From: Fibrobacter succinogenes
GTDB lineage: Bacteria; Fibrobacterota; Fibrobacteria; Fibrobacterales; Fibrobacteraceae
Assembly (NCBI GenBank): GCA_902800345.1
Contig: CADCDO010000018.1
Span: 1 to 43,157 of the forward strand
Direction of reading: 5' to 3'
DNA length: 43,157 nucleotides
Of the stretch, positions 41,001 to 43,157 are shown in pieces. Numbering within the stretch: position 1 is the stretch's first letter; each line of letters starts with the position of its first letter. The translations under genes were made by a program, and so were the position numbers. Below the pieces are notes generated by a model. The model searched no databases, was not told the DNA's origin, and was given only the letters and a program-made list of their open reading frames with translations.

Positions 41001-43157
41001 AACACCAAACGAATTTTTGCCAATTGTAACGCGAAGTTTATTCAGATAAGAAATTTGACTAAGTGCAGAAGTTACCAATTCAAATTTTAGTTCAGGCAAA
41101 ATATCAATGCCTTCCAGGTTCCATTCATTATTTATGAAAGAAACAACAAATCCGTCATCGGCGATGGTAACAAGTGGATTACTGCCAGAAGGCTTTAAGC
41201 CAATTTTAAACGAATCCAAATCAAATTCGATATTGGTCATCAAACCCGAATCATTAATTTCAAAACTAAACGTTACTGCAATTTCCGTATTGATCGTCAC
41301 ATTCGGCAAATCAATACCATAAACGGACAAATTATCCAACATTTTGGAAACAGGCTTAAAAGTCATATTAAAGACATTTTTGCCCGACTTCAGACCAATT
41401 AAGCCGCTATTAGCCTCTTGGCTCAAAAGGTCAAATATCTGTGTTTCAGAATTTGCAACTTTAAACTCAACAGATTCAAGGAAATTATTGCACTTATCTT
41501 CTGCAATTTCCACAAAAGTATTTTTCAGGGATTCAACATCAATGCTGTACAAATATTCCGTAGCAGCATCAGCCTTTTGCATTGTATTTGCAACAGCTAG
41601 TGAGATATCATTTCTAACTAAATCCACCTTAGACGCAAGATCAACAACCTTAATGCCATTAGCAATTGGAATTTCCAGATCATTCAGGAAAGGAACATTT
41701 TGCGCAACGCTAATAACGGTTGAAATTGAGAATGAATCGGCATTAAAAAGCGATTCAATATTTTCTATTTTCGAAGGAAGAGTCCATTTACCAGAATCAA
41801 TATCGTAAACAAAAGCTTCTTTTTCGCCAGAATCCAATTTAAATCCATTAACCCATAAATCATCGTATTCTAATTGAATTATCTTATCGCTAATAAGCTT
41901 ACTAATATCATCAACTTTAGGATCAATACCCACTTTAAAGCTGAGTTTTCCACAATCTCCAAACCCAACCTTAAAAACACCAAGATTTAATTCATCAATA
42001 CCAGCATACAATTCTAAACCGATCTTATCTAAAGAATTCCCTAAAAGAACAATATTACCGGATTTAGTTCTATATAAATCAAATTTGAGATACGCATCAA
42101 AATCAACACCAAATTTACTAAAAGAAACCAGCCCCAAATCTATGCACTTCGTATAGTCCAATTGTACAGGTGAAATTTTGAACAAAATCGTATTATTTCC
42201 GTCACTTAATTGAAGATTACTTGAAGAAGAAGATGCATCTAATATATTCACAAAATTATTATCATCATAATCTTGTCCTGAAAGAACTTTTATTCCAATA
42301 CTACGCAATGGAAGATTCACACTAAGTTTACTCAAATATTCACTTACACCGCTAAGATCAATAGATCCATCATCACAAATAGAATAATCAACAACGAATT
42401 GCGTAATTCGATTATAAGCATCAACAACATCAAGGATTTCTTTTATATTAAAGTCCATGCCTCCCTTAGAAAAAATAAATTCATCAAGAAAAGGCACACA
42501 AATATCATCTAATATTTTTACATCATAATTCATCGAATCATAATACAAATCAATAAAATCATCTATTTTTACATTCGATGCAACCTGATTTTCTGTTATA
42601 ACAATTTTTAAATGTTCATTTTCGACACAGATTGGTAAATCATATTCTTTTGTATTTTCAGCCGTTATACCAAGCATTTCTATTTCAAACGACTTAAAAT
42701 GATTATCTCCCAAAAGATCGCCACCATTTCTGCAAATTTCAACATCAATCGAAACAGTAGTGTTAATCTCCGTGTCAAACTCTACATACGAAAAATCAAC
42801 ATTCTGACGTTGTGAATTTAAACGAAATTCAATTGAAAGGCAATCGCTATCAACATCTACACAAGAAACATCATCAAGTGAATTTAAAATATTTATTGAT
42901 TCACTCACATAAACAGCAGATAAGAAATCTTTTATCGTTCCACCTTTTAGAGACGATACATTAGCATTCAACGAATCAAACTTTGTCTTTATTGCAGACA
43001 AATCCAAATGAATAGTGTCACCATTATCACTTATATTACCTTGCATGGCATTCAACAGATTTAAACGCACTTGGTCAACAACATCAATAATTTCGGACAT
43101 GCGATATGCTTCATTACCAATGCTTAAAGTTTTCCCAACATACGGAATTTCGAAGCT
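19677..43157 (-). CDS. Giant RTX-type surface or secreted protein (N-terminus outside window)
   Basis: One uninterrupted frame covers 23.5 kb (over 7,820 codons) and is still open at the window end. The ATG at 43100 is internal, because the codons upstream (IPYVGKTLSIGNEAYR) continue the repeated module. N to C it has: at least ten divergent modules of unknown fold (43157 to about 35600); a non-modular region with cysteines (about 35300-32460); a beta-rich region with an EF-hand-like loop (about 31100-29260); a large RTX block (about 29070-27590); a Calx-beta-like segment (about 26480-26060); more RTX (about 24300-22985 and shorter blocks); two homologous beta-sandwich-like domains; a proline-rich linker near 20050-20090; and a C-terminal beta domain ending MIFLYVDQG. 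RTX repeats bind calcium and fold outside the cell. Adhesion or a surface coat is the likely role, by inference. No transporter gene adjoins it within the window. Confidence 0.88.
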   Translation of the reverse strand, partial: SFEIPYVGKTLSIGNEAYRMSEIIDVVDQVRLNLLNAMQGNISDNGDTIHLDLSAIKTKFDSLNANVSSLKGGTIKDFLSAVYVSESINILNSLDDVSCVDVDSDCLSIEFRLNSQRQNVDFSYVEFDTEINTTVSIDVEICRNGGDLLGDNHFKSFEIEMLGITAENTKEYDLPICVENEHLKIVITENQVASNVKIDDFIDLYYDSMNYDVKILDDICVPFLDEFIFSKGGMDFNIKEILDVVDAYNRITQFVVDYSICDDGSIDLSGVSEYLSKLSVNLPLRSIGIKVLSGQDYDDNNFVNILDASSSSSNLQLSDGNNTILFKISPVQLDYTKCIDLGLVSFSKFGVDFDAYLKFDLYRTKSGNIVLLGNSLDKIGLELYAGIDELNLGVFKVGFGDCGKLSFKVGIDPKVDDISKLISDKIIQLEYDDLWVNGFKLDSGEKEAFVYDIDSGKWTLPSKIENIESLFNADSFSISTVISVAQNVPFLNDLEIPIANGIKVVDLASKVDLVRNDISLAVANTMQKADAATEYLYSIDVESLKNTFVEIAEDKCNNFLESVEFKVANSETQIFDLLSQEANSGLIGLKSGKNVFNMTFKPVSKMLDNLSVYGIDLPNVTINTEIAVTFSFEINDSGLMTNIEFDLDSFKIGLKPSGSNPLVTIADDGFVVSFINNEWNLEGIDILPELKFELVTSALSQISYLNKLRVTIGKNSFGVGELIGNVGDLWGNFGKAFQDAVDVKNGVADKISLDIAALKNSFNNLVQDKQDEINSWLSDIKIAAGSIDKFEDAKNDWIDILSADIGNLDSLLSDDDKSFTVVFTPKDAVLDNLNIYGFSLGKPSLKASIALNISVIIEHGIVRLDVNPAFVALDATVDNNLPKGLPFAFEGNDKTVRVSWDGENGWNLNTPELKWKSNFSLETLLNGLQDANFPFMDKLSFKIGDETYNVVKIAQNINNYWSAFSGSFYQAVKSTENADKKILLKLSDLATNFSAALEQQQGKIGNFIEKIGIFKAEEYDKIDKTSEMFANIFKAVSGSGVEGTQQVLGNLDNVDDLSEKYIELVEGTNKITVAFTPKQLGLKKLDLELLNLGEVDFDATIALDLTLNVNGKNVTFAGVALHEFDLKVVKDIASEFEIMGQKAIVENGSVTFDVSVSGRKFDLKKCDIEFNFDKLEIMRGSTSLVKLGKDDKFAYQNGKWVYPNKFDKLVSILKNGEFSLSNLLTAVKAFNIPVLNTRTFNIGTKDYTITDIVEQVDYVWNNLSIAIQQCMDNSDNIGNQAQNKISLKLEELSTIFGQYVGDDVKNLFSHIGVLKNITGSGFDNDNLGAQDIWVTSPKTIGLDVGDNKLSFVLDTNSFSNDLKIYSVNIDNITGSFKVQVDVSFHVSDDGKISNFKTSLYELKLDIDLSKNSNIAMLPIEVKNNHVSFDFFEGSEWVPPKMRLKPLGDIFKGIDFTNIPYIKDLNLTIAGQQLNVASVIESIKDFWFSSSQAIQCAIEKSKTEIGEFDADINKLNSMFDELCRNSGSEIAALLGNVKVTADDVGLYRKLTNAYELLANDNITTNSILTGHEFTFVYSIQPAYLNKFELYSIPLGSLGFGMDVAVKVTVSEKAGEIVFTPSLTGVALNIDLSSSVVDGLPITFDSKNIRISYSGASSNPWNVELPDFHMNNENLSIEKLIASAANLPLLKDWKFTVAGETISVADVITKVNTVWNNVCLAVNNAKDNHKLNLASLRNAFSELVGSQTIAFKNYIGDISVLVQRVVDVDAGTLGEVPVSLFGTDPLSETLEFADGDTKTLKFKFTPKLSLANSVKFGPLEVSSAQMNATIDAELSITYENGGFSFDRVAVNDFSIKLSASAAPSKTIDLFGANASITNLTLDGTLNIDFKNANNPLAGSVKLGYDGISINSLSFGSGEFGYDFEKNALTYPSGLDEIFNMDLSLQTILSFAEKMNIPYIGEKIEIAGVGKLSVIDIAKNVDSVRSNLSIALKSLVAESKSVINVNDLYNRFKGQLGNSYSTLVNGFSTSKVNIGEFVLDLKTGAVTKVTETGEELVADFTQDGFIALSSSLKFDFVFALTVAPITILNTPCNPVVNIGFGLVFDCNSRKFSFDTDKQLLFAIVVPNILSSDPTINTISPFVVKPEGSIPQCLWIKVVKDDSNGWRFEHNVIANPSFSVGNLLKDLASIDFATLIKSISNVKIPFINKSLNDVKFKCGEVEYSIPSVVETMGKYWTMVSKAINLPSACLVSADNSEIAQIQLGNVVNFLATSTNMVPESLLKQLDLVVDGAKTYANILNNTSITDIISFDKNTSKNFVFAFTPQTLRFDNLDLGAFKIKKVNIDFKFNLNVKLTWDGQKFDVDYNFDSVGLNINKTIGENAVESISMALFEADVKKGDFKLDLVLDKNLSLDLSKSSALFTYDSIALKAGKANLVSLSKADGEFSYNFSSNEWSIPEKIKSFTSLSGASLVNKIHIIVNTMQTALRSLVEQKTKLDFLDGSIDTIVDIVDKVQTFVYGNDKVAGLLKYVNGSYVPNFDSLDELKNRFNREWIRLFKLREDAVLNKSDELWVDADYKIKDKDDKDVLPLNLVYETDTKGDVIAINLNFELVFEIAKEFGLDFSSSLAKASNGLANISTSGYVSASGKAGMKFSLTIDLKKKELNDETTLAEVVVDEEIDTLNDNEKYTEFSFDDKAISFDESIDINLVDPSDSSKKLDSFTIVKDANLTENSWNVHSGGGSATIEFTESNQLRIIFNQEFDINGSSSADAFAELKLTGSNLQTVLNADCQTHGTGSNQNLVFNVKSKKTNNVKSISIDLGKIEELCLAGIISNDADTKLVEKINEYLSLQKTEDNKLVLSDKTINDLISDSGVAEGNSIMNTYGIYALEAKDDGAGSITVKFGCDPRKVQGYATDEKGKVKSEYYLLCDDAGKVKYMRLSGKITPSGKVATFGLTGAFIYLKKDGNGEQFAKIEDSYEKYEFVKITKKEYGSKEQTAAQSAVDALNNELSKKWHGLVEATCASVKTKDNQEKYVISIVHGNGLADAIKAHQNDLKTYKENEKNIAEEFVENLNATLESEYDKCFYADLEESVVSVNGKSEKQYSVILRETTCIIKNSDSVLEVNIGQNKDNTGVYVNTSDCLDVSSLANAIDSAIICTAKNEAWLESTAKVSVSIVDGNIVFTSADDVSVTCGDLSKKSVESETDFILFATGQEDKASKVDFQDFGIVFKSTTKLSDVLDGISNVFNSSTVFASNNIEIICTRKDGTILDHLEIRYKKEDPSNAAFEIKNIGTSNILHLLGFSSHQKSVADASGYQYICGGSILGYDWSKLISLGNLNTEVYANAKLEVGTKVSVKEVKQDKYSDKGTLVLSEPDSHVYSVGGFIKIDDGDDNPKNDKFFRITNVKHNAEGSAISIEVESYGGASLADIVNDKTLIYVASANATFGFLGIDAIANGYLDLNASFKLKTPENDSQKPNFMGFIMTPDIKPSGNFSLSAKSDVFGTNTELLSGDITLVDDNGAVKVKSSFEFAKNWKDIIDQFKKFSIEQLYTVLEKIIDKLNEITESTKKVKIPVINKSVGDLVNVANDLRDIIKELRAQKVTSIQSLANLLNTYMEKSHFRTHYGEKIFDLQYDVNTSSVNVVFNVEKLFKTSHNFNFGTTGAGVSGEAAIEVQGSFWFTLNATMSVDDKGVELTVNKSIDFGADIALIGDNLSFKLGIDKKDDSLLGNLISVGDENKKAYMYGKACLLGSIVNDADATGFKLFNDQESDIRVDFALPIAVFGRLPINVCGMSLGDVLIGLDDNGKVSFSEYNGFAECEKAVNAVMRNYVNDWNEQRAATATTTTPILDKSIFVATSDVDLAFDFWLNDDAKSGESDAGDNTAATTGNAAASKKFVVDFSSVYDEITKLADFANLDWFTQIRLAVAGLNNLFDYLESHINSNMAKSLKSVPVVGSALSSGVDFLSVLKNKVLDPFSKFVYETSGLSAEMLAKKMNGLLNGYFNDSALDLNASDVFEWLGGQAWQSVDGKNNGTWYRSTRDSAEWFFQLGKTYECGADIGFDLGLPGLGIEGEAGLSLSLNWTLDFGFGISKTEGFYFIFRDGDEITVTAIAGFKPNSKILGSFAGLGLLLEPDQTTSIEVGFGLDLANAKKEQSKYIGHQTISMTEADLSLKERGKDRHEIEKLKGKAGADTLIANYKENNKTKNIGKIAVTEAFSELAFSYYADLTIEAGMSVGIARDLEGKVDGDAPRFPNIKGKFEFQASADHENSLGINKLGFTELKFDMGSFIGSVLGPIISKIQTVIKPLEPLIDFLMTPFPVLDDLGVEITPLDLAKQFSKGKFDDSMVKAIKDLITISNSISAVGKELTIGLGDFILVKEKGDYTQSLSFLEGRAPRSSLYADLGNYVEKFDKANFSTQASSTVSSAGFNVGDGSWYFFWQKPEKIFQYLLGEDIDLVKYTMPRLSFDFSWDKFIRIWGPLGARLGVSFGASIQLGFGYDTLGIRQFISSGYKDYSRFINGFYVADKDENDNDVNELSFHGGLSASAEINVGVSAGVGGGVDINVGFNLYDPNHDGKVRLGEMGQIIKNDGLFGMFDVNGAITAKLYAYVDLLFYTKKWNITGDKTLFSFNYEHSTSPVLASENDDGSVVANAGQNAGERISTDKTNPTLNDGDETLKYKITGKTITWDGGSATVEDENGKNGKFIIPSENGNDTIIVTGEAECNIEIMAGDGDDIIDLSGLIIKEGYAVIIWGGAGNDTIKAAHGLNIIFGDTGVVRIDEEKDEKDNFVRKFVAEANVDAGVAGKDVIIGSTGRDIIFGGAGVDQIDAGAGNDIVFGDGGKIDFNVTEVEKNNLITDNQVDEDAEKNTEEVKIPTANELKFVAASSIDGNIVKATRTDISVDGGDDVIIGGAGDDVIYGGAGDDRIDGGAGNDTIYGERGNDRLLGGSGNDTIYGGVGHDIVFGDGIQSEQNVPGKTEKVIVDFVDVKTLFAEKFYSDEFKAAQFKNGYVINKSEFNVVGSTQSADDGVAGADKIYGGEGDDLIFGDNGTEIANVSNGNDIIEGGLGNDILDGNGGNDTISGGIGNDIIYGGSGDDRIDGGAGNDSLYGDQGIRQYVNKDKFREFSNQQITFGENLGLSGTLYKDAVSEEITGIKDGNDKIITGPGMDFVDGQGGNDQVTVSFMGGGDTSYANITDSGKDTEKNVLTIEGTEYDDTMLMRMNTEEIVGENEKNEHTLGFVALTPQNPETTETFANTNIERVNFTKGINVVNINANGGDDKIYIDGTAKMTNVDGGAGDDQIQIGQLYNSKRKARTQGIAPDDGFETIQTADEEYLSDGVTESTTLNVEGGVGMDTIISLHNKGKLNMAGGLGDDTFAIHNFETREEIKKQTTDAATGETKIETTYRNKPITGGALSVDGGRGFDRLSISGTNGDDTAVISKEGTLSNSVGVKAVGVEKSTFCAAGGDDIFYVIGNNKDEQTVVEGGHGNDTVSIGGSLDEEATLRSADTYGQKNTLSFELLAGDKLEGDRKNNFDPNASAKTRTIDESYTVLDTSEAPAVFIATKKNGAYVVDNSVIQVTEGDKVNEPQFYVAYSGDLKGGEIKVTLTAPMLSTSALQSGDREILISLDGTSYESFKEIVITEASQPVAIYVKALDDFLSEEDTVKTIMMDCVWTHDSKDESLEKSANSVMVNVKDSKAVTADDEFGKLLTRSEEFIISGLPIELGEIPVALNNESMKVYIQGVDGFLTAASDYELDSTTVDGKTVYTLTLIGDEYTKDEYKGRTLVVNYRSNTMAISDSRIRLAYDNVDPSTNFKVKYIFEAESVDPSNPQLVEKTVLSKTALEEALKNKSDTTGIDTSVYYALNGNVLAFYNSTNKQLVNLYGTINITASKWLKDDADGQNTNGTATDPVEKKSFLTISESSRYLVEKSFVDDEANPGQKVLEKDNSYNSTSFTVKFNEAVAENRFVYVKVDVAAIVAKMSEVDDESKKVKNLSLTVFDGSKYLNPEADGSYILAFKGVKGGTPIESYVITLVADHDDSVEDYGIVTIPAGEGESGKTIEDIEGSVYAYGEGVGMDADFGNPEVLHYKHKYADDRGNVVQASKDDEKNSFDISKLPVVSRISDEGLTITITKSDLTPDDLVKKGNTVKIIQNEASSKWYRIEDVTEKDGKLDILLNESIYGYEEEGCRLMFSGQKDYLFTDEDDNTDRIFVNNQDSDAAARSIFESYSAENEDGEEEEIIDSLKFTNKDQTVVEAAEQWQGEIVANHIEYGEYNLGSGKDQVEISKTLYRKDGFQTFTVVNTGDGEDEITVHSYEDNYDGQLVINAEEGGDDTEDSGDKINAVSGNITKDGMIIFGGEGRDTINVSQGVIAFGDKGHIEYSKPIDAKDSTKREVVTSLGYAEVERNGVKTYETIHTKISKDKKTGYIEKQTDGIARGATSIKSVDTNDGKHDVISAGGADSVVVGGADSDLITVNGERNVVLGDNGEVNYSSNESVGADWRDNNLLNASLKIVQTIDDRVGDVDTINISGGENVAMGGADGDKIEIGGADNVVVGDAGVYTVRAECLTVETKNEPFGGQDYIQTGDGQNTILGGTDADTILTGRGNDVIVGDGGLVVMDDEHNPLIVTNSGKNVDEERAAEEYEREQANKNEEVVQTDGDSTGTPDDSGDGSVDQTDTVKPPVRSAGGDFIYAGDGDNVIFGGLGKDHIESGKGEDVVFGDNGYATFRGNADLANNLQNTFTDLEGVFEFTNAPEVRTDSTLSFNFQGAAQQGINPDEKAGVSEFEALQWNNITGNLAGTYGNDDKEMVRFNDGTRASSVSVTYAGREAHRTTSTDNSINLQNYNHWLWGNSANNRLMTSGIMTTAPNNMMQNVMEVTIDGLKQYYDSYQVIVYLDLPDANSWAEQSIREVTLTVGDFKQSIFVNDYQGANFNGGFKKSTYQSAEEIIDIINANKTKPANERVDTYGNYVVFEVSADVAHDIDRAIITIQDGYTKDQMNGKDIPGIAGLQIKGVHHKQDIAASTDVAFGGNDSILTRGGDDIVVGGTGGDNIVTHGGDNVIDEDGKIVPRVTETATASSATAQDESGDGAAQVQESDEAKRKREIAEHVAAHTTFGDERLGIYDNDVVFGDNAKMLFTERDGNPETASTLTTAESVTIAKGEISHSEKDSDGNELKDEFKYKDTIITGDGNDVVVGGIGADHIESGATAAANEMMDGINVLSINFTREHSNASDSIAAGEAAGVVVDNDWHNFYRNDRGVIVSDTAYSQSQSNMNAYNEAMNRLCNSPDSSNPYARAEGVEVHMYGKMNGQRQGPSSFTIENHDEIDGDTSNTKLYNTYIASQQSEEIVLKLLNLDTFVGNSGNTIDTTSYDLYVYIGGDNNDTDTFNYLYEIKLTDAQGNTYRRYLNDWTGHKFDGDYKEAYCTNKQKALEALTDFTTPRVEIIGNYVVFHGVTGNMADIRIRNVFSLNGQSPKNLPMITAVQIVSGDGRYKESENGSLEFNDKHYELADIAVGGDHDKDLVYGDEAKLWFDLDVPFASDENIADYKNRVIEAKSIAVDDDVVKAVSTEDYIETGKDRDVVVAGEGADDIRTGAGDDVVLGGSANLIVEHNNPVGVFTPNTEIVLDQHTINTNLHQNYLDNDNANVGQFQNLLNQNRIAGIDTSVPNTNDRLDQIDAGEGRNITSQASYSTEKLVVEPPPPAPPAPDPINQGSGEGQGSGVTTGDVVLTSSPQIVSLTAGETIKLVCTDYPKGNQWWTPNVVIYGNNAGNGVIPEIDWAWDGETRVHTNVTNNVRVDIPDHPNGANGTYEIYLTAKTSGMIFLYVDQG
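20690..21520 (-). other. Beta-sandwich-like domain, copy 2
   Basis: It starts with VLSINFTREHSNASDSIAAG and DNDWHNF, and later has SYDLYVYIGGDNNDTDTF, YLNDWTGHKFDGDYKE, IGNYVVFHGVT and LPMITAVQIVSG. These match copy 1 in order and spacing at low identity, implying an old duplication. Confidence 0.6.
22140..22905 (-). other. Beta-sandwich-like domain, copy 1
   Basis: It starts with TLSFNFQGAAQQGINPDEKA and a WNN motif, and later has FVNDYQGANFNGGFKK, YGNYVVFEVSA and IPGIAGLQIKG. It is clearly homologous to the copy at 20690-21520. Each copy is followed by a short RTX run. The fold resembles jelly-roll or lectin-type domains, but no family could be fixed. Confidence 0.6.
22985..24300 (-). repeat. 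RTX-like repeat block 2
   Basis: Degenerate Gly/Asp repeats such as IIFGGEGRDTINVSQGVIAF and FIYAGDGDNVIFGGLGKDHI recur with intervening FGD or VGDGG turns. There is an acidic, low-complexity insertion (about 23120-23240) with Asp/Glu/Asn/Gln. Further short RTX runs lie near 22120-21970, 21620-21540 and 20460-20320. Confidence 0.8.
26060..26480 (-). other. Calx-beta-like segment
   Basis: The segment FYVAYSGDLKGGEIKVTLTA, then ISLDGTSYESFKEIVITEA, then VAIYVKALDDFLSEEDTVKT has the strand order and the D-x-x-x-E-E-x-E/D region of Calx-beta domains, which often accompany RTX repeats in adhesins. The match is partial. Confidence 0.5.
27590..29070 (-). repeat. RTX calcium-binding repeat block 1
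   Basis: About twenty nonapeptides of the form GGxGxDx(I/L/V)x are present, for example GGAGDDRIDGGAGNDTIYG and GGLGNDILDGNGGNDTISGG. These form parallel beta-rolls with bound calcium. Short FGD-containing insertions separate sub-blocks. A 28-base DNA segment is identical at 27857-27884 and 28373-28400, showing fairly recent copying within the block. Confidence 0.93.
29260..31100 (-). other. Beta-rich pre-RTX region with an EF-hand-like loop
   Basis: The region alternates glycine-rich beta strands (for example GFDLGLPGLGIEGEAGLSLS and GVSFGASIQLGFGYDTLGIR). It includes DPNHDGKVRLGE (about 29430-29470), which matches a calcium-binding loop D-x-(N/D)-x-DG-x-(V/I). It ends with AKLYAYVDLLFYTKKWNI just before the RTX block. 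I recall, without being able to check, similar arrangements before RTX blocks in giant proteins of other phyla. Confidence 0.5.
32460..35300 (-). other. Non-modular region of the giant protein
   Basis: The helix/beta module pattern breaks off here. The region is lysine-rich, with segments such as TGVYVNTSDCLDVSSLANAI and ILHLLGFSSHQ, and has about ten cysteines, more densely than the C-terminal third. A segment resembling the modular helix (KIPVINKSVGDLVNVANDL) resumes near 32455. Function is unknown. Confidence 0.5.
35600..43157 (-). repeat. At least ten divergent ~210-300-residue modules in the giant protein
   Basis: Each module has a helix-start motif like (I/V/L/F)-P-(Y/F/L)-(I/L/M)-x-(D/K)-L, then a segment with V-x-(D/E)-(I/V)-x-x-x-(V/I)-x-x-(V)-W/R-x-N. 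Beta segments follow, containing F-x-P and L-x-x-L-x-(I/L)-(Y/F). Clear copies start near 43150, 42505, 41700, 41065, 40365, 39470, 38790, 38105, 37305 and 36560. A weaker copy lies near 35690. Protein similarity is obvious by eye (IPYIKDLNLTIAGQQLNVAS against LPLLKDWKFTVAGETISVAD), but nucleotide identity is low, so the duplication is old. I do not recognise the fold. Confidence 0.75.

Noticed and set aside
43100..43157. Start codon of the giant gene at 43100
   Set aside because: The frame continues upstream of this ATG to the window edge with residues that match the repeated module, so it is internal.

Overview
The window looks like a chromosomal segment from a Fibrobacter-like, Gram-negative fibre-degrading bacterium. 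This is inferred from an outer-membrane OmpA protein carrying thrombospondin type-3 repeats, a secreted GH10 xylanase with an N-terminal carbohydrate-binding-like domain, a plant-type DapB, a Wzi-like outer-membrane protein and lipoproteins. No rRNA or other phylogenetic marker is present, so the placement is a judgement.

Layout. 1-1663: 3' part of metG (+), followed by a terminator and a 0.47 kb gene-free stretch holding two ACGT-centred inverted repeats. 2133-3056: a small membrane protein and a MauE/DoxX-like membrane protein (+). 3093-7604: a surface-polysaccharide locus, with a GT4 glycosyltransferase (-) divergent from a tightly overlapping GT2-GT2-Wzi-like operon (+). 7702-9146: a PTS EIIA domain protein translationally coupled to an AmgK-like sugar kinase (-). 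9305-12191: a lone YejB-like ABC permease flanked by copies of an intergenic repeat, plant-type dapB with a structured leader, and an ankyrin lipoprotein (all -). 12381-15122: a three-gene set (-) made of a 50-aa membrane protein, a very acidic 71-aa protein and an MltD-like lytic transglycosylase with five LysM domains. 15200-17359: the TSP3/OmpA protein (+). 17407-19330: a 58-aa membrane protein and the GH10 xylanase (-).

19677 to the window end: one uninterrupted minus-strand frame of more than 7,800 codons whose start lies outside the window. From N to C the visible part has at least ten divergent copies of a roughly 210-300-residue module of unknown fold, a non-modular cysteine-containing stretch, a beta-rich region with an EF-hand-like loop, a large RTX (Gly/Asp-rich, calcium-binding) block, a Calx-beta-like segment, more RTX blocks, two homologous beta-sandwich-like domains set between RTX blocks, a proline-rich linker and a C-terminal beta domain. 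It is probably a giant calcium-stabilised surface or secreted protein, possibly an adhesin. No secretion genes lie next to it within the window. This is the strongest candidate for an undescribed system.

Taken together, most genes concern the cell envelope: polysaccharide synthesis and display, peptidoglycan synthesis, recycling and cleavage, outer-membrane anchoring, plant-polymer attack, and a giant surface protein.
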